The notes under the pieces are model-generated. The model saw nothing but the letters and a program-made list of their open reading frames with translations, was not told the origin of the DNA and searched no databases. Shown here one piece after another: positions 1-9,035 of a stretch of 64,000 bases of DNA. The position numbers and the translations under genes were made by a program. The first letter of the stretch is position 1, and every line of letters starts with the position of its first letter. This DNA is from Bufo bufo (lineage: Eukaryota; Chordata; Amphibia; Anura; Bufonidae). The stretch is from contig NC_053390.1 in NCBI RefSeq assembly GCF_905171765.1, forward strand, positions 307,648,984 through 307,712,983, written 5' to 3'.

Positions 1-175
1 GCCTTGGTTTTTCCACACGCTTCTTGCGACCCTGTTGACTATTTTGAATGAAACGCTTGATTGTTCGATGATCATGCTTCAGAAGCTTTGCAATTTTAAG
101 AGTGCTGCATCCCTCTGCAAGATATCTCACTATTTTTGACTTTTCTGAGCCTGTCAAGTCCTTCTTTTGACCCAT
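1..175 (-). CDS. Tc1-like transposase, N-terminal part (partial, open at window edge)
   Basis: Translation from the ATG at 175-173 gives 58 codons without a stop, beginning MGQKKDLTGSEKSKIV and continuing to the first base of the window. It reads as the first helix-turn-helix (paired-like) DNA-binding domain of a Tc1 transposase: a short basic start, the 'T-G-S-E-K-S-K-I-V' helix, then 'STLKIAKLLKHDHRTIKRFI', the recognition-helix region, and a basic tail (GRKKRVEKPR). This part binds the inverted terminal repeats; the DDE catalytic domain would lie outside the window. The start is chosen because it is the first ATG after the leader and fits the family's usual N-terminus. No frameshift or stop is seen, so the copy may be intact. 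It is an element gene, not a host gene. Confidence 0.85.
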   Translation of the reverse strand, partial: MGQKKDLTGSEKSKIVRYLAEGCSTLKIAKLLKHDHRTIKRFIQNSQQGRKKRVEKPR

Positions 176-393
176 TTTGCCAAAGGAAAGGAAGTTGCCT
201 AATAATTATGCACACCTAATATCGGGTGTTGATGTCATTAGACCACACCCCTTCTCATTACAGAGATGCACATCACCTAATATGCTTAATTGGTAGTAGG
301 CTTTCGAGCCTATACAGCTTGGAGTAAGACAACATGCATAAAGAGGATGATGTGGTCAAAATCCTCATTTGCCTAATAATTCTGCACGCAGTG
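1..393 (-). mobile_element. Tc1-like DNA transposon, 5' end, runs off the window
   Basis: The outer end reads CACTGCGTGCAGAATTATTA on the minus strand and abuts a TA dinucleotide (394-395), the Tc1/mariner target. An untranslated leader of about 220 bp follows, then an open transposase start. The leader is AT-rich and contains a second copy of the 'aattattaggcaa' motif near 205-220, a sub-terminal repeat like those in IR/DR Tc1 elements. The rest lies left of base 1. Confidence 0.85.
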
Positions 394-460
394 TATAATG
401 CAAATGCTTGTATCTGTTCAGAATGGATCTGTTTGCATTATTCTTTTTAAAAAAAAGTCT

Positions 461-1187
461 AAGGCCCCTTTCACACGGGCGAGTATTCCGCGCGGATGCG
501 ATGCGTGAGTTGAACGCATTGCACCCGCACTGAATACCGACCCATTCATTTCTATGGGGCTGTTCACATGAGCGGTGATTTTCACGCATCACTTGTGCGT
601 TGCGTGAAAATCGCAGCATGCTCTATATTCTGCGTTTTTCACGCAACGCATGCCCCATAGAAGTGAATGGGGTTGCGTGAAAATCGCAAGCATCCGCAAG
701 CAAGTGCGGATGCGGTGCGATTTTCACGCACGGTTGCTAGGAGACGATCGGGGTGGAGACCCGATCATTATTATTTTCCCTTATAACATGGTTATAAGGG
801 AAAATAATAGCATTCTGAATACAGAATGCATAGTAAAATAGCGCTTGGAGGGGTTAAAAAATAAAAAATAAAAATTTAACTCACCTTAATCCACTTGCTG
901 GCGCTGCCGGCATCTCGTCTGTCTGCTTCTTTGCTGAACAGGACCTGTGGTGAGCATTCATTCCAGGACCTGTGGTGACGTCACTCCGGTCATCACATGA
1001 TCCATCACATGACCCATCACCATGGTAAAAGATCATGAAGAAGTTCGGGTTTGGGTACCAAACATGCGTGATTTTTCTCACGCGAGTGCAAAACGCATTA
1101 CAATGTTTTGCACTCGCTCAGAAAAATCGCGGGTGTTCCCGTAACGCACCCGCACCTTTTCCCGCAACGCCCGTCTGAAAGAGGCCT
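461..1187. mobile_element. MITE with TIRs 'aggcc-ctttcacac'
   Basis: The left end aaggcccctttcacacgggc is matched by cgcccgtctgaaagaggcct at the right end. The interior holds several short palindromes (for example 'gcgtgaaaatcgcagcatgctc' near 604-620) and no coding capacity. The same terminus style recurs at 4031, 8641, 14106, 17757, 22514, 34889, 48116, 55375 and 56745, so this is one broad superfamily of non-autonomous elements. Confidence 0.75.
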
Positions 1188-1546
1188 AAGTCAAAACGGA
1201 TCCGTCCTGACTTACATTGAAAGTCAATGGGGGACGGATCCGTTTTCAACTGCACCATATTGGGTCAGTGAAAATGGATCCATCCCCATTGACTTACATT
1301 GTAAGTCAGGACGGATCCGTTTGGCTCCGCATCGCCAGACGGACACCAAAACGCTGCAAGCAGCGTTTTGGTGTCCGCATCCAGAGCGGAATGGAGGCGG
1401 AACGGAGCCAAACTGATGCATTCTGAACGGATCCTTATCCATTCAGAATGCATTGGGGCTGAACTGATCCGTTTTGAACCGTTTGTGAGAGCCCTGAAAC
1501 GGATCTCACAAACGGAATTCAAAACGCCAGTGTGAAAGTAGCCTTA
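1188..1546. mobile_element. MITE fragment, right end preserved
   Basis: The right end ccagtgtgaaagtagcctta is the standard terminus of the 'tagtttcacactagcg' MITE group. The interior is a run of short inverted repeats built on 'ggatccgt' and 'aaaacgct'. No matching left end is seen; the element abuts the previous MITE directly. Confidence 0.6.
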
Positions 1547-1555
1547 CCTGCTTAT

Positions 1556-1941
1556 GTCATTCTAATCCTGCATGTTATGATATCACCTCTGTGTATATAC
1601 CATTCACAATAAGTGATTGTCAGAGCTTATCTATTCTTTCCTTGTACAATGGCCTCTGCAGAGGGCACAGAACATGCCTAGAAAACTCTCCCATAGAAGT
1701 CAATGTGGTCCCCTCCTGACCATTCTGTCTATAGACCATGTTGCTGCCGTAAAGCAATTCTCTCAATGCTTTCTAAAAGCTGTTAAGAGCAGCTCAGGCA
1801 AGATGGCCGCCCCTATAATAATATTCATGTGAATAAAGAAATCTGTAATCAGGAAATAACAAGAGATTTAAAAAAAAAGGATTTGTGTTACTATCTGGTT
1901 TTAACTGGCAGAGAGAATTTTTGGTGACACGTTTCCTTTAA
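1556..1941 (-). mobile_element. TTAA-type MITE, half copy
   Basis: Its reverse complement matches the first 350 bp of the element at 8236: TTAA, then 'aggaaacgtgtcaccaaaa', and the shared 'gcggccatcttgcctgagctg' segment. The TTAA end is at 1938-1941. The distal half present in the other copy is missing here. Confidence 0.7.
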
Positions 1942-3218
1942 GTCAAGTATGTGTGTATCCCTTTAAACTGATCAGTGTCTTGCACTAATTGTCAGCGGTT
2001 TCCTTTAACAAGCATGTTCCTATTTAAACAGACTTCTGGCGCTTGTAGTTTTCATCTCTATCACAGTATATTCATGTTTGGTTGGGAAAAACTACAAATC
2101 CCATCAGACATTGCACAGCAGGGAAGTCTCTAACTCCCACCAACAGGAGCAGAGCGGCACCATATTCCCTCCCCCAGCAACTGAACACACTGCTGTATTC
2201 TTCGTGAGCAATGTCCTTTGGCTGCAGATTCCCTGCATTATGAACTCAGGTTTGATTTCTACATTTTCAGAAGCAAAAACAAACAAAAAAAAACAAGTAC
2301 TGTTTTTACTTAACTGGGGGAAGCATACACGCACTGCGTTCTCATCATTTCATAGTAATACAACTACACTCTATATGCAATATAAAAACAAAATTCAATG
2401 GACAGCTTGCACATAGCGTTTGATTCTTGCATGGTCACGACGTGATTCTACAATTATTTTTGTTCTATCTTTATAACAATCTTCTACATAAACAAGGGCA
2501 GATTTATACAGTATTTTAGTCAAGGTCAGAATTGCTGCCATCAGAAGAAGAGCATATCTGGGATATCCCTACTCCAAATATTCCACCCAAAAGAGTATGT
2601 GTTAACATGAAAAGCACAAGTCCTGTATTTCAGCACAAGTCTACTGGAGATACAGTATTTCACCAGAGAGCGGAATTTGTCTGCAGTATGTATACACTGC
2701 AGGAACATGCAGGGGGAATGTCTGCTCAGCTTTGAGGATAATGACATGAACCTACCCCCATTGTCTTGTTTCTGATCAAAGCTGATTTCAGGTATGCTCA
2801 TTTCCAAGAAGGTTTCCTTGGTGTGTTTTTGCCACCATACCAACCTAGGAGTGAACCTATAGAGTTCCTGATATATAAATGCTGTTTTCTCCAGTTGGTT
2901 ATTGATATACGACAATGTTTTCATTCAGGAAAAATCTAGAATCTAGGTAGGGGCTTTCTGCATAACTAGCGGACTCCACATTTCAGGTCTCCCTTTGTGC
3001 ACTAAAAGTAGCAACAACCCAAGTAGATGCCAATAACGGCAATTTAGCTACTGGGGCAGATTTATCATGGCGAACATTTTGAAAGCCGGTTCGGCGGGGG
3101 TCTACGTTGCTGTAGTCTGCACCAAATTTATCAAAAGGTCGCACAAATTTCATGCATCTTTAAGTCTTCTGTCTTGAGATGTGACTAGTTTCTACATCAC
3201 ACCTTTACTGGAGTAAAT
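1942..3218. other. No gene recognised
   Basis: There are short open frames only, none with a recognisable motif. One stretch (2078-2120) has ACTACAAATCCCATCA, which resembles the core of a ZNF143/Staf site but also occurs in dispersed repeats. The part from about 3050 resembles the ends of a repeat family that begins 'gatttatcatg'. Confidence 0.5.
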
Positions 3219-3434
3219 CTGTAAAGAATAAATCAAGGCAACTGGACTTACTGTAGATTTCTTGAAAACGTTTCACTCGTCCTTCCAACGAGCTTTTCTC
3301 AGTTCTTCCAACGAGCTTTCTCAGTTCTTCCAACGAGCTTTCTCAGAATTGAGAAAGCTCGTTAAAAGAAGAACGAGTGAAATGTTTTCAAGAAATCTAC
3401 AGTAAGTCCAGTTGCCTTGATTTATTCTTTACAG
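3219..3434. repeat. Long hairpin repeat with a tandem 22-bp unit in one arm
   Basis: The left arm (from 3219, 'ctgtaaagaataaatcaagg') pairs with the right arm ending at 3434. Between them 'ttccaacgagctttctcag' is repeated three times at 3282-3352, followed by one complementary copy. The 'aaaacgtttcactcgt' motif in the arm recalls terminal hairpins of retroelements elsewhere in the window. Confidence 0.75.
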
Positions 3435-3802
3435 AAATACAGATATTCTTTACAGATATACCATGACCTGGATAAATGAGAACCTTCACAGACACTTTAC
3501 TGGAGTAAGTTTACAACAATTTTTGTGACTTTTTAAAAGCAGTTGATAAATGTGGCTGACACCAGCTTGACAGGATAACCCATTACCCCCCTGTCATATG
3601 ACCCGGGTGCAACTCCCAAGGGTTGATCTATTTCACACATGCAGTTCTGCATGCCCTCGGAACACAACCCAAATGGAATGTCCAGAGGGTGGAGACAAGA
3701 GGGATCCCCCTCACATTTTTTGGCCCAGCCTGCTAGGAATGCACTCATTAAACATGTGTACTCCACCTCCTTACCCCACCATGAAATATTAAAAACTATG
3801 GG

Positions 3803-4421
3803 GGTCATTAACTATCAGACAGACAGCAGTTTTCTGGCTTATATCTGCCGCAGATTCCGGCACAAAGGTTATTTGCGCAGAAGTCTGTCACTTTTCTCCG
3901 CTCACACCAGGTCTGGGGAGGAAGGGGGGATTGGGCAGGGAAGGGCTGGCAGCCCTGTCTCATTTATCATTTTCTATGCCTGTTTTAGGCGTAGAAAATG
4001 GTCTAAATTTAAGCCAGCAACGAATCAGTATAAGGGCTGTTTCACACGAGCGAGTCCATTGCGGGAATCACGCTCCGTGTGTGAGTGTGATCCTCCGTTC
4101 TGGACTTGCAGGAGCGCACGGCATTATCATGATTTATAATGCTGTGTGTCTCTGCTTGACCTTATTTCTACAAAATCATACTGACAGCTTTATGTTGCTA
4201 TGATTCTGTGGAAAAAAGGCCATGCAGAGACACACAGCATTATAAATCATGATAATGCCGTGTGCTCCTGCAATCCAGAGCGGAGGATCACACTCGCGCA
4301 CGGAGCGTGATTCCCGCAATGGACTCGCTCGTGTGAAACAGCCCTTACATTTAGACTGGTGGTGGATTCGCCAAAGTTATGTAGAGGCCGGCGTCTAAAA
4401 CACCTGTCTTAATTAATGACC
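3803..4421. mobile_element. MITE with 'ggtcattaa' termini, carrying a nested MITE
   Basis: The left end ggggtcattaactatcagac and the right end (reverse complement ggtcattaattaagacagg) are imperfect inverted repeats. The interior is interrupted by the foldback element at 4031-4347. The region 3435-3802 to its left shows no gene. Confidence 0.6.
4031..4347. mobile_element. Near-perfect foldback MITE
   Basis: Arms of about 125 bp (4031-4155 and 4224-4347) are almost fully complementary and leave a loop of about 68 bp. The ends are taagggctgtttcacacgag and its complement. A transcript through it would form a long double-stranded hairpin. Confidence 0.9.
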
Positions 4422-4743
4422 TTCCATGTCTCCCCATTTACTATTGCGGACATACGGGTGCTATCATGTTTTTATATCTTATATTTTATCCTGCCGACCA
4501 TTTCGCGACCAAATATGACATGTGTATGGGTCCCAGAATGTCAGATCCTCATTAAGTGGTAATGCCAGCCAGAAGGTAATGTTTAGTCCTGCTCCCAGTA
4601 ACACAGGTACCAGTCTCATCATGCCAGATTTATTGTTAATCTGATTACAACAGGAATTTTTACTGCCACAGTGGCATTGAGTCTAATTGAATTATCACAG
4701 TGGATGTATGTTACCCACACTAGGTTCAGACTGAACGGCACTA

Positions 4744-5037
4744 AGAGCCCTATTACACCTGCAGGCAATTGTGGGGAGTGAAGCGTTCATTGCCTGGCAA
4801 TCGCCTGCTCGTTAGTGGAGGAGACTGCTGCTATTACATGCAGCAATCTCCTCCTCAGTATGGGGACAATCGATCGCTAATGTCATCGCTCGTACCCATA
4901 ATGAAGCACTATTTGCCAATAACAGATCGTGATTACACAGCACAATCAGCCACTAACAAACAAGGATTTTTAAGAATGTTAAGATTACCCAATACAAACG
5001 ATGATCTGAAAGATTATCTTCAGATGTAATAGGGCCT
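4744..5037. mobile_element. MITE with 'agagccctattacac' termini
   Basis: The left end agagccctattacacctgc is answered by 'cagatgtaatagggcct' at the right. There is no coding content; 'aatcgcctgctcgtta' and similar short complementary blocks fill the interior. Confidence 0.65.
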
Positions 5038-5128
5038 GAAGTTTTTTTTTGTAACAGATAATGTTACACAATGGTGGCATCAAAGTATACAGACTCACAC
5101 AATATATTTATAACATTACGCAACATAT

Positions 5129-5410
5129 ATGTTACTAGATAGTGGAGGGTCTCTAGGACATGATCTTAATATTGCTATTGTGGATATGGCCCACCATCTT
5201 CTGAAGCCAAAAGGTATATCTGGCGCTTTACGAAGTGCTGTTATTGCTCGTATTCATTTCTTTCATGTGAAGGAAGAACTAATGCAAAAATCAAGACGGG
5301 CTAAACATCTGCCTGAACCATATGAAAATATAATGCTCTTTACTGACCTCTCTCAAGCTACAATTGCAGCCAGGAAGAAACAAGTCACACAAATCCTATG
5401 GGACAAAGTC
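5129..5410 (+). pseudogene. L1-type LINE ORF1 protein, C-terminal relic
   Basis: The frame reads '...HHLLKPKGISGALRSAVIARIHFFHVKEEL...', then '...ENIMLFTDLSQATIAARKK...'. This is the pattern of the RNA-binding core and C-terminal domain of L1 ORF1p, the nucleic-acid chaperone of L1 elements: an 'R-x-VIAR-x-H' block followed by a 'DLS-x-x-T' block. No N-terminal coiled coil is seen upstream. The frame ends where a CR1-like LINE has inserted in the opposite strand. It belongs with the + strand L1 ORF2 relics at 7880-11950, since ORF1 precedes ORF2 in L1. Sequence before 5129 has stops and no clear homology. The assignment is by motif only; the exact L1 clade (L1 or Tx1-like) is not settled. Confidence 0.65.
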
Positions 5411-5609
5411 GCACACATAGCAACATAGTATATAAGGCCGAAAAAAGACATCTGTCCATCCAGTTCGGCCTGTTATCCTGCAAGTTGATCCAGAGGAAGG
5501 CAAAAAAAAAAAAAACTGTGAGGTAGAAGCCAATTTTCCCCACTTTAGGGGAATAAAAAATTCCTTCCCGACTACAATCAGAATAACTCCCTGGATCAAC
5601 GACCCCTCT

Positions 5610-6227
5610 CTAGTAGCTATAGCCTGTAATATTATTACACTCCAGAAATACATCCAGGCCCCTCTTGAATTCCTTTATTGTACTCACCATCACCACCTCC
5701 TCAGGCAGAGAGTTCCATAGTCTCACTGCTCTTACCGTAAAGAATCCTCTTCTATGTTTGTGTACAAACCTTCTTTCCTCCAGACGCAGAGGATGTCCCC
5801 TCGTCACAGTCACAGTCCTGGGGATAAATAGATGATGGGATAGATCTCTGTACTGACCCCTGATATATTTATACATAGTAATTAGATCTCCCCTCAGTCG
5901 TCTTCTTTCTAAAGTTAATAACCCTAATGTTGATAATCTTTCAGGGTACTGTAGTTGCCCCATTCCAGTTATTATGTTAGTTACCCTCCTCTGAACCCTC
6001 TCTAGCTCTGCTATGTCTGCCTTGTTTACAGGAGCCCAGAACTGTACACAGTACTCCATGTGTGGTCTGACTAATGATTTGTAAAGTGGTAGGACTATGT
6101 TCTTATCACGGGAATCTATGCCCCTTTTGATGCAACCCATTATCTTATTGGCCTTGGCAGCAGCTGCCTGACACTGGTTTTTACTGCTTAGTTTGCTGTT
6201 TATTAAAATTCCTAGATCCTTTTCCAT
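5610..6227 (-). pseudogene. CR1-like ORF2, C-terminal domain
   Basis: The 205-residue open frame (MEKDLGILINSKL...) is the region after the RT palm and thumb of CR1/L2-type LINE ORF2. It has the 'LYKSLVRPHMEYCVQFWAP' block, then 'ELERVQRRVTNII', 'RRLRGDLITMYKYIRG' and 'RAVRLWNSLPEEVV' near the C-terminus, all hallmarks of this group. It is separated from the RT frame at 6424-6915 by a frameshifted stretch: 'TKLCKVINTDEDSILLQRDL' can be read in between, and an indel near 6275 then breaks the frame. The RT catalytic site upstream is also mutated, so the copy is dead. The long remaining frame probably means moderate age. Confidence 0.85.
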
Positions 6228-6927
6228 GTCAGTGTTACCGAGTGTTTTACCATTTAGTATGTACGGGTGACTTGCATTATTCCTTAACCTTACATTTGTC
6301 AGTGTTAAACCTCATCTGCCACTTCTCTGCCCAAGCCTCCAATCTATCCAGATCCCTCTGTAGTAGTATACTGTCCTCGTCAGTGTTTATTACTTTACAC
6401 AGTTTAGTGTAATATGCAAAAATTCATATTTTACTGTGCAAGCCTTCTACAAGATCATTAATAAATATATTGTAGAGAATAGGGCCCAATACTGACCCCT
6501 GAGGTACCCCACTAGTGACAGTGACCCAACCTGAGTGTGTACCGTTAATAACCACCCTCTGTTTTCTATCATTGAGCCAGTTACTTACCCACTTACAGAC
6601 ATTTTCTCCCAGTCCAAGCATTCTCATTTTATATACTAACCTTTTATGTGGTACAGTGTCAAATGCTTTGGAGAAGTCCAGATATACGACATCCATTGAT
6701 TCACCACTGTCAAGTCTAGAACTTACCTCCTCATAGAAACTGATTAAATTAGTTTGGCATGGCCGATCCCTCACGAAGCCATGCTGATATGGCGTTATTT
6801 GCTTATTTTCATTGAGATCCTCCAAGGTAGCATCTCTTAGAAAACCTTCAAACAGTTTACCCACAACAGATGTTAAACTTACCGGCCTATAGTTTCCGGG
6901 CTCTGTTTTTGGCACCCTTTTTGAATA
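6228..6927 (-). pseudogene. CR1-like reverse transcriptase domain, catalytically broken
   Basis: The minus strand reads '[20 protein letters not shown]', '[20 protein letters not shown]' and '[20 protein letters not shown]', which are RT motifs 1 to 4 of Jockey/CR1-type LINEs, so it copied element RNA at a nicked target. After 'GLHSKI' there is a TGA. The next codons read F-A-Y-Y-T-K-L where the family has F-A-D-D-T-K-L: both catalytic aspartates (plus-strand 6409-6414) are tyrosines. A one-base insertion in the A-run near 6908 shifts the frame relative to the preceding 'VPIFKKGA'. The first Asp (in 'YLDFSKAFD') is kept. The mutations mark it as a non-functional copy. Confidence 0.85.
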
Positions 6928-6960
6928 TTGGCACCATATTTGCTATGCGCTAATCCTGTA

Positions 6961-7879
6961 CAAGTAGGTGTTTCCTACAAAACCTATTATACAAAAAATG
7001 ACTCATCCACATTTTTTTTTACTATAGATCAAAGCCTTTATGTGCTGCACCTGTGGGGTCTAGAAGTCAATTCACCCTCAATTACTCAAAGAAGCCCCAG
7101 ATCTTCAACTTCTCCAGCCAAGTCCACCTCAGAATTGACCTTAGTCTAGAAGAAATACTGAGGTACTTTCCTTTTCGTTTACATGAAGCAGATCATTTAA
7201 TGTGACTCTTTGCATATTACAAACTGATTCCCGAGTTTGAGCAGCATTCTTTACTGATCAGAATGTTTTTCCTATACCAGGAGGATGTATAACGACAAAA
7301 TGGGTGACCTTGTTAAAGCTTAGCGTTTAATCAACAATAAATATAAGATAATAAAAATATGTGCTGCAGGAGTGTGCCTTGATTACCAGTGCTTAGTAAA
7401 AAAGAAACAGTCTTACCACAGGGTCTCAAAGTGGTGCCACCATTGGGGTCTCCAGGATCCAAATGCTGGGTCTCTGACCCTATCTCGCCTTACTTGGCCT
7501 GGACTTTTACCTATCAGAGGAGCACCACGATCACCCTATTGAGCGTGACCCCAGAGGACAAAAATAACTCCCCTACCAATTCCCATACGCAGCCTAGTGA
7601 CTGCCCAGCTTCGTCAGTAGAGGTGGAGGGAAACCCCAGTGCCGGACCTGCCCAACATTTATCATTATTGACCCATTAACTTAGGGTTTTGTTTTCATCA
7701 TTATATCAGGAGGATAGAACACTATAGAACCCTTGTACTTCAATTTTTTGTACATTTTATTAATATGTTTACCACTGTTTATGGATGGCACCCTTGACTC
7801 AACTCAGGCCTTTTTCTTGTCATCCAATTTATACAGAAGTGTATGAGTTGAATCCTGTATATACCATCCTTACCTCCAC
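6961..7879. other. Probable L1 interior, unassigned
   Basis: This lies between the CR1 insertion and the L1 endonuclease relic. It should hold the end of ORF1 and the spacer. A 96-codon + strand frame (7389-7679) is rich in Ser, Thr and Pro and has no motif I recognise. No RNA gene or promoter is evident. Confidence 0.4.
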
Positions 7880-8235
7880 AGAATCCCGATGTCAGTAAAG
7901 TTCTTGTGTATGAGTGTTAGAGGCCTTAAGTGCCCCTACAAAAATCCCTTTTTGGAGAGGGACTCACAGATCTAAAGCAGATGTATTGTGTTTACCAGAA
8001 TCCCATTTTCAGAAAGAATCCCCTCCAAAATTAACCAATAAACTTCCTTTACATCTACTCCAGTGCCGATAAGAAAAAGGGGTGTTCATTCCTGTCAAAA
8101 ACTGAGCTTCCTTCCAAATATTAGAGGTCTACATGGATGACAAGGGGAAGTATATTACCCTCATATGCACCATTAACAATACAAGCTTTACAGTCATAAA
8201 TGTCTATGCTCTGAGTTCCTCTTAGGCTTACTTCC
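7880..8235 (+). pseudogene. L1 ORF2 endonuclease (APE-type), N-terminal relic
   Basis: The + strand, with a few stops and shifts, reads 'KFLCMSVRGLKCPYK', then 'TRIPFSERIPSK', 'KRGVHSC' and 'DDKGKYITLICTINNTSF' followed by 'VINVYALSS'. These follow the order of the L1 apurinic-like endonuclease: an N-x-R-G-L start, an E-T-H-like block, a 'K-K-G-V' strand and an 'N-V-Y-A-P' strand. The domain nicks target DNA for L1 insertion. It is cut at 8236 by a TTAA MITE and resumes after 9035, where 'TWLDHAPMQ' stands for the conserved S-D-H-x-P motif at the domain end. Several stops make it a clear relic. Confidence 0.75.
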
Positions 8236-9035
8236 TTAAAGGGAATGTGTCACCAAAACTTTTTCCTGCCATTTATAACAACTCCTTTTTTTATAATCAA
8301 TTTTTATTTTTTGATTGCAGATTTAGTTATTCAATTTCCTGAACATTATTATGGGGCGGCCATCTTGCCTGAGCTGTTCTTAATAGCATTCATGAAGCCC
8401 TTGGTCAGGAGGGGACTTTATTGTCTTCTATGGGAGAATTTTCTAGGCATGATCTGTGCACAGGTCATTGTACAAGAAAGAAGTAGACAAGCTTTGACAG
8501 TCACCTATTGTGAATGGTGGATCCTGTGTTATCTATACACACAGGTAATATTATTACAGGCAGGATTAGAATGACAGGTAAGCAGGTAAATGCAGTAAAG
8601 TGATCTGTACAGACCAAGAAGTGGCACCTATTATTAGGCTTAGGCCAGGTTTACATCTGCGTTTGGAAAAAAATGCTACACACCAAATTTTTTGTCTGGC
8701 CGAAAGTCAGCACATATGCCAGAAAGCAGCTGGATTACCGCTGGGTCCCAGTGAATGGGGATCCGGTGATGCACTGTGGTATCCGACTATGCTGGATATG
8801 GTCAACACCGTCAGTCTGTTCTTTCACCGAAACAGACTGCTGGAATTCACAGTGCAGATGTGAACCCAGCCTTAGTGGTCAGTGCAAAAACTGCAAGATT
8901 GTATGGATTTTGTTTAAATATGGATATTGACATGGAAAATGAAATATAACATCACCAAAAATTCTTTAAAAATGTGTTTAACATAAAAACATGACTTATA
9001 CAATAGGTCATTTTCTGTTGACACATTACCTTTAA
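8236..9035 (+). mobile_element. TTAA-flanked MITE, complete, with nested MITE
   Basis: It is flanked by TTAA at 8236-8239 and 9032-9035. The termini are agggaatgtgtcaccaaaa and, reversed, aggtaatgtgtcaacagaaa. A TTAA target with short inverted ends fits the piggyBac mode of insertion. It contains a smaller MITE at 8641-8874 and splits the L1 endonuclease. A half copy lies at 1556-1941. Confidence 0.85.
8641..8874. mobile_element. Nested MITE ('taggccaggtttacatctgcg' ends)
   Basis: The left end taggccaggtttacatctgc is mirrored by gcagatgtgaacccagcctta on the right. It sits inside the TTAA MITE and is therefore younger than it. Confidence 0.75.

Larger units (their letters stand above)
5405..6960 (-). 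mobile_element. CR1/L2-group LINE, 5'-truncated, inserted in the L1
   Basis: The minus strand carries an RT domain, the C-terminal domain and a 3' untranslated tail (5405-5610, including 'ccagttcggcctgttatcc' on the plus strand), in that order. The 5' end stops near 6960, before the start of RT, so the endonuclease is lost; such truncation is typical of target-primed insertions. It separates L1 ORF1 from ORF2 sequences. Confidence 0.85.

Noticed and set aside
2078..2416. 112-codon + strand frame
   Set aside because: No domain and low-complexity Lys/Gln stretches; an overlapping minus-strand frame of similar length suggests chance.
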